In this document: positions 5,420 through 5,804 of the stretch, piece after piece
Layout: each line of letters begins with the position of its first letter
Numbering within the stretch: position 1 is the first letter of the stretch
Source: Chloroflexota bacterium
GTDB taxonomy: Bacteria > Chloroflexota > Dehalococcoidia > Dehalococcoidales > UBA2162
Assembly (NCBI GenBank): GCA_016202525.1
Contig: JACQOM010000048.1
Location: 1-5,804 of the forward strand
Direction of reading: 5' to 3'
DNA length: 5,804 bases
Notes under the pieces: generated by a model
What the model was told of the DNA's origin: nothing
The model's database searches: none
Seen by the model: the letters and a program-made list of their open reading frames with translations, nothing else
Made by a program: the position numbers and the translations under genes

Positions 5420-5804
5420 TTGGAAAAGAGATCATTAATTAGAATAGCGGCACTCGTTGTGGTTTTGAGCATAGTCACTGCTTTGCTTGGTGCTTGCGGT
5501 GTACCACAGAAAGAAGTCGATGCATTGAAGCAGCAGCTTGCTGCGAAAGAAAAAGAAGCAGCTACACTCAAGCAGAATAACGTTTTGTCTGTTGTACCCA
5601 ATGCCCCACCGAGGCAACCAGCACCGCCGCCCAAGCCGGGTGACCCGCCACCACCACCTAAACCAACGCCACCCCCGGCCGAAGTTGTGCCCTTATTCTT
5701 CTACGTCGATACTGTGACCGCCGGTGCTGGTGAGAGCAAGTACAATGTTGACGCCAGCCGCTACTGTGCGATAACCAGCGTGTTTAAACGGGGTATGCAT
5801 ATAG
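5420..5804 (+). CDS. Putative lipoprotein with coiled coil and proline-rich linker (3' end cut)
   Basis: The frame begins at TTG 5420 behind GGAGGTG and is open to the window edge, giving the first 128 residues of a longer protein. Residues 1-8 are basic (MEKRSLIR). Residues 9-23 are hydrophobic, followed by the lipobox LGAC with Cys26, so it should be exported, lipidated by Lgt and cleaved by signal peptidase II. Residues about 31-53 (KEVDALKQQLAAKEKEAATL and on) are charged, heptad-like and probably a short coiled coil. Residues 60-86 are a linker in which 17 of 27 residues are Pro. From about 88 a probable globular domain begins (VVPLFFYVDTVTAG..., then YCAITSVFKRGMHI) and is cut off. I do not recognise this domain. 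A beta-rich extracellular or ligand-binding module is only a guess. Base use is more AT-rich at the 5' end than in the neighbouring genes. Its function is unknown. Confidence 0.8.
   Translation, partial: MEKRSLIRIAALVVVLSIVTALLGACGVPQKEVDALKQQLAAKEKEAATLKQNNVLSVVPNAPPRQPAPPPKPGDPPPPPKPTPPPAEVVPLFFYVDTVTAGAGESKYNVDASRYCAITSVFKRGMHI

Noticed and set aside
5395..5634. Antisense frames opposite the lipoprotein start
   Set aside because: The + strand shows a Shine-Dalgarno, signal peptide and lipobox. The minus-strand products look like low-complexity shadows.
1..5804. TPP riboswitch, CRISPR array, tRNA, insertion sequence or attachment site
   Set aside because: A TPP riboswitch would be upstream of the operon and outside the window. 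No regularly spaced direct repeats, clover-leaf RNA, transposase or integrase sequence was seen.

Overview
This window is most likely from an anaerobic bacterium of moderate GC content. It holds the distal part of a thiamine (vitamin B1) biosynthesis operon, then a separate aldehyde dehydrogenase gene, then the beginning of a surface lipoprotein gene. All genes are on the + strand. The anaerobic reading rests on thiH, the oxygen-sensitive radical-SAM tyrosine lyase, being used where many aerobes use the oxidase ThiO. Taxonomy cannot be fixed from the sequence. The Bacillus-type ThiF tail, the GTG/TTG starts, the 'CATTGCGAG'-type intergenic repeat and the proline-linker lipoprotein would fit Chloroflexota (Dehalococcoidia-like) or a related anaerobic lineage, but this is inference.

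Region 1 (1-3595) is a compact run of thiG (missing only its extreme 5' end), thiH, thiE and a thiF-type adenylyltransferase. Junctions are a 4-nt ATGA overlap (thiG/thiH), a 23-nt overlap (thiH/thiE, GTG start) and a 1-nt gap (thiE/thiF, TTG start), so the four are almost certainly co-transcribed and translationally coupled. ThiF activates the C-terminus of the sulfur carrier ThiS. ThiH makes dehydroglycine (2-iminoacetate) from tyrosine. ThiG combines this with deoxyxylulose 5-phosphate and ThiS-thiocarboxylate to form the thiazole phosphate. ThiE joins the thiazole phosphate to the pyrimidine HMP-PP to give thiamine phosphate. thiS is not in the window; by usual gene order it would lie just upstream of thiG.

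Region 2 (3596-3750) is a gene-free spacer full of inverted repeats. One stem overlaps the thiF stop codon, and a second, composite palindromic element looks like a dispersed intergenic repeat. The first ATG of the following reading frame (3709) lies inside that repeat, but the real start is the ATG at 3751 behind a strong Shine-Dalgarno.

Region 3 (3751-5253) encodes a complete 500-residue NAD(P)-dependent aldehyde dehydrogenase with all expected catalytic residues; its substrate cannot be assigned.

Region 4 (5254-5804) begins with an AT-rich spacer of about 165 bases containing a TATAAT box. It is followed by the 5' part of a gene for a lipoprotein with signal peptide and lipobox Cys, a short coiled coil, a proline-rich linker and the start of an unrecognised extracellular domain, cut by the window edge.

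I see no CRISPR, tRNA, rRNA, insertion sequence or phage gene. Most of the window is ordinary metabolism; the least explained parts are the intergenic repeat element and the lipoprotein.
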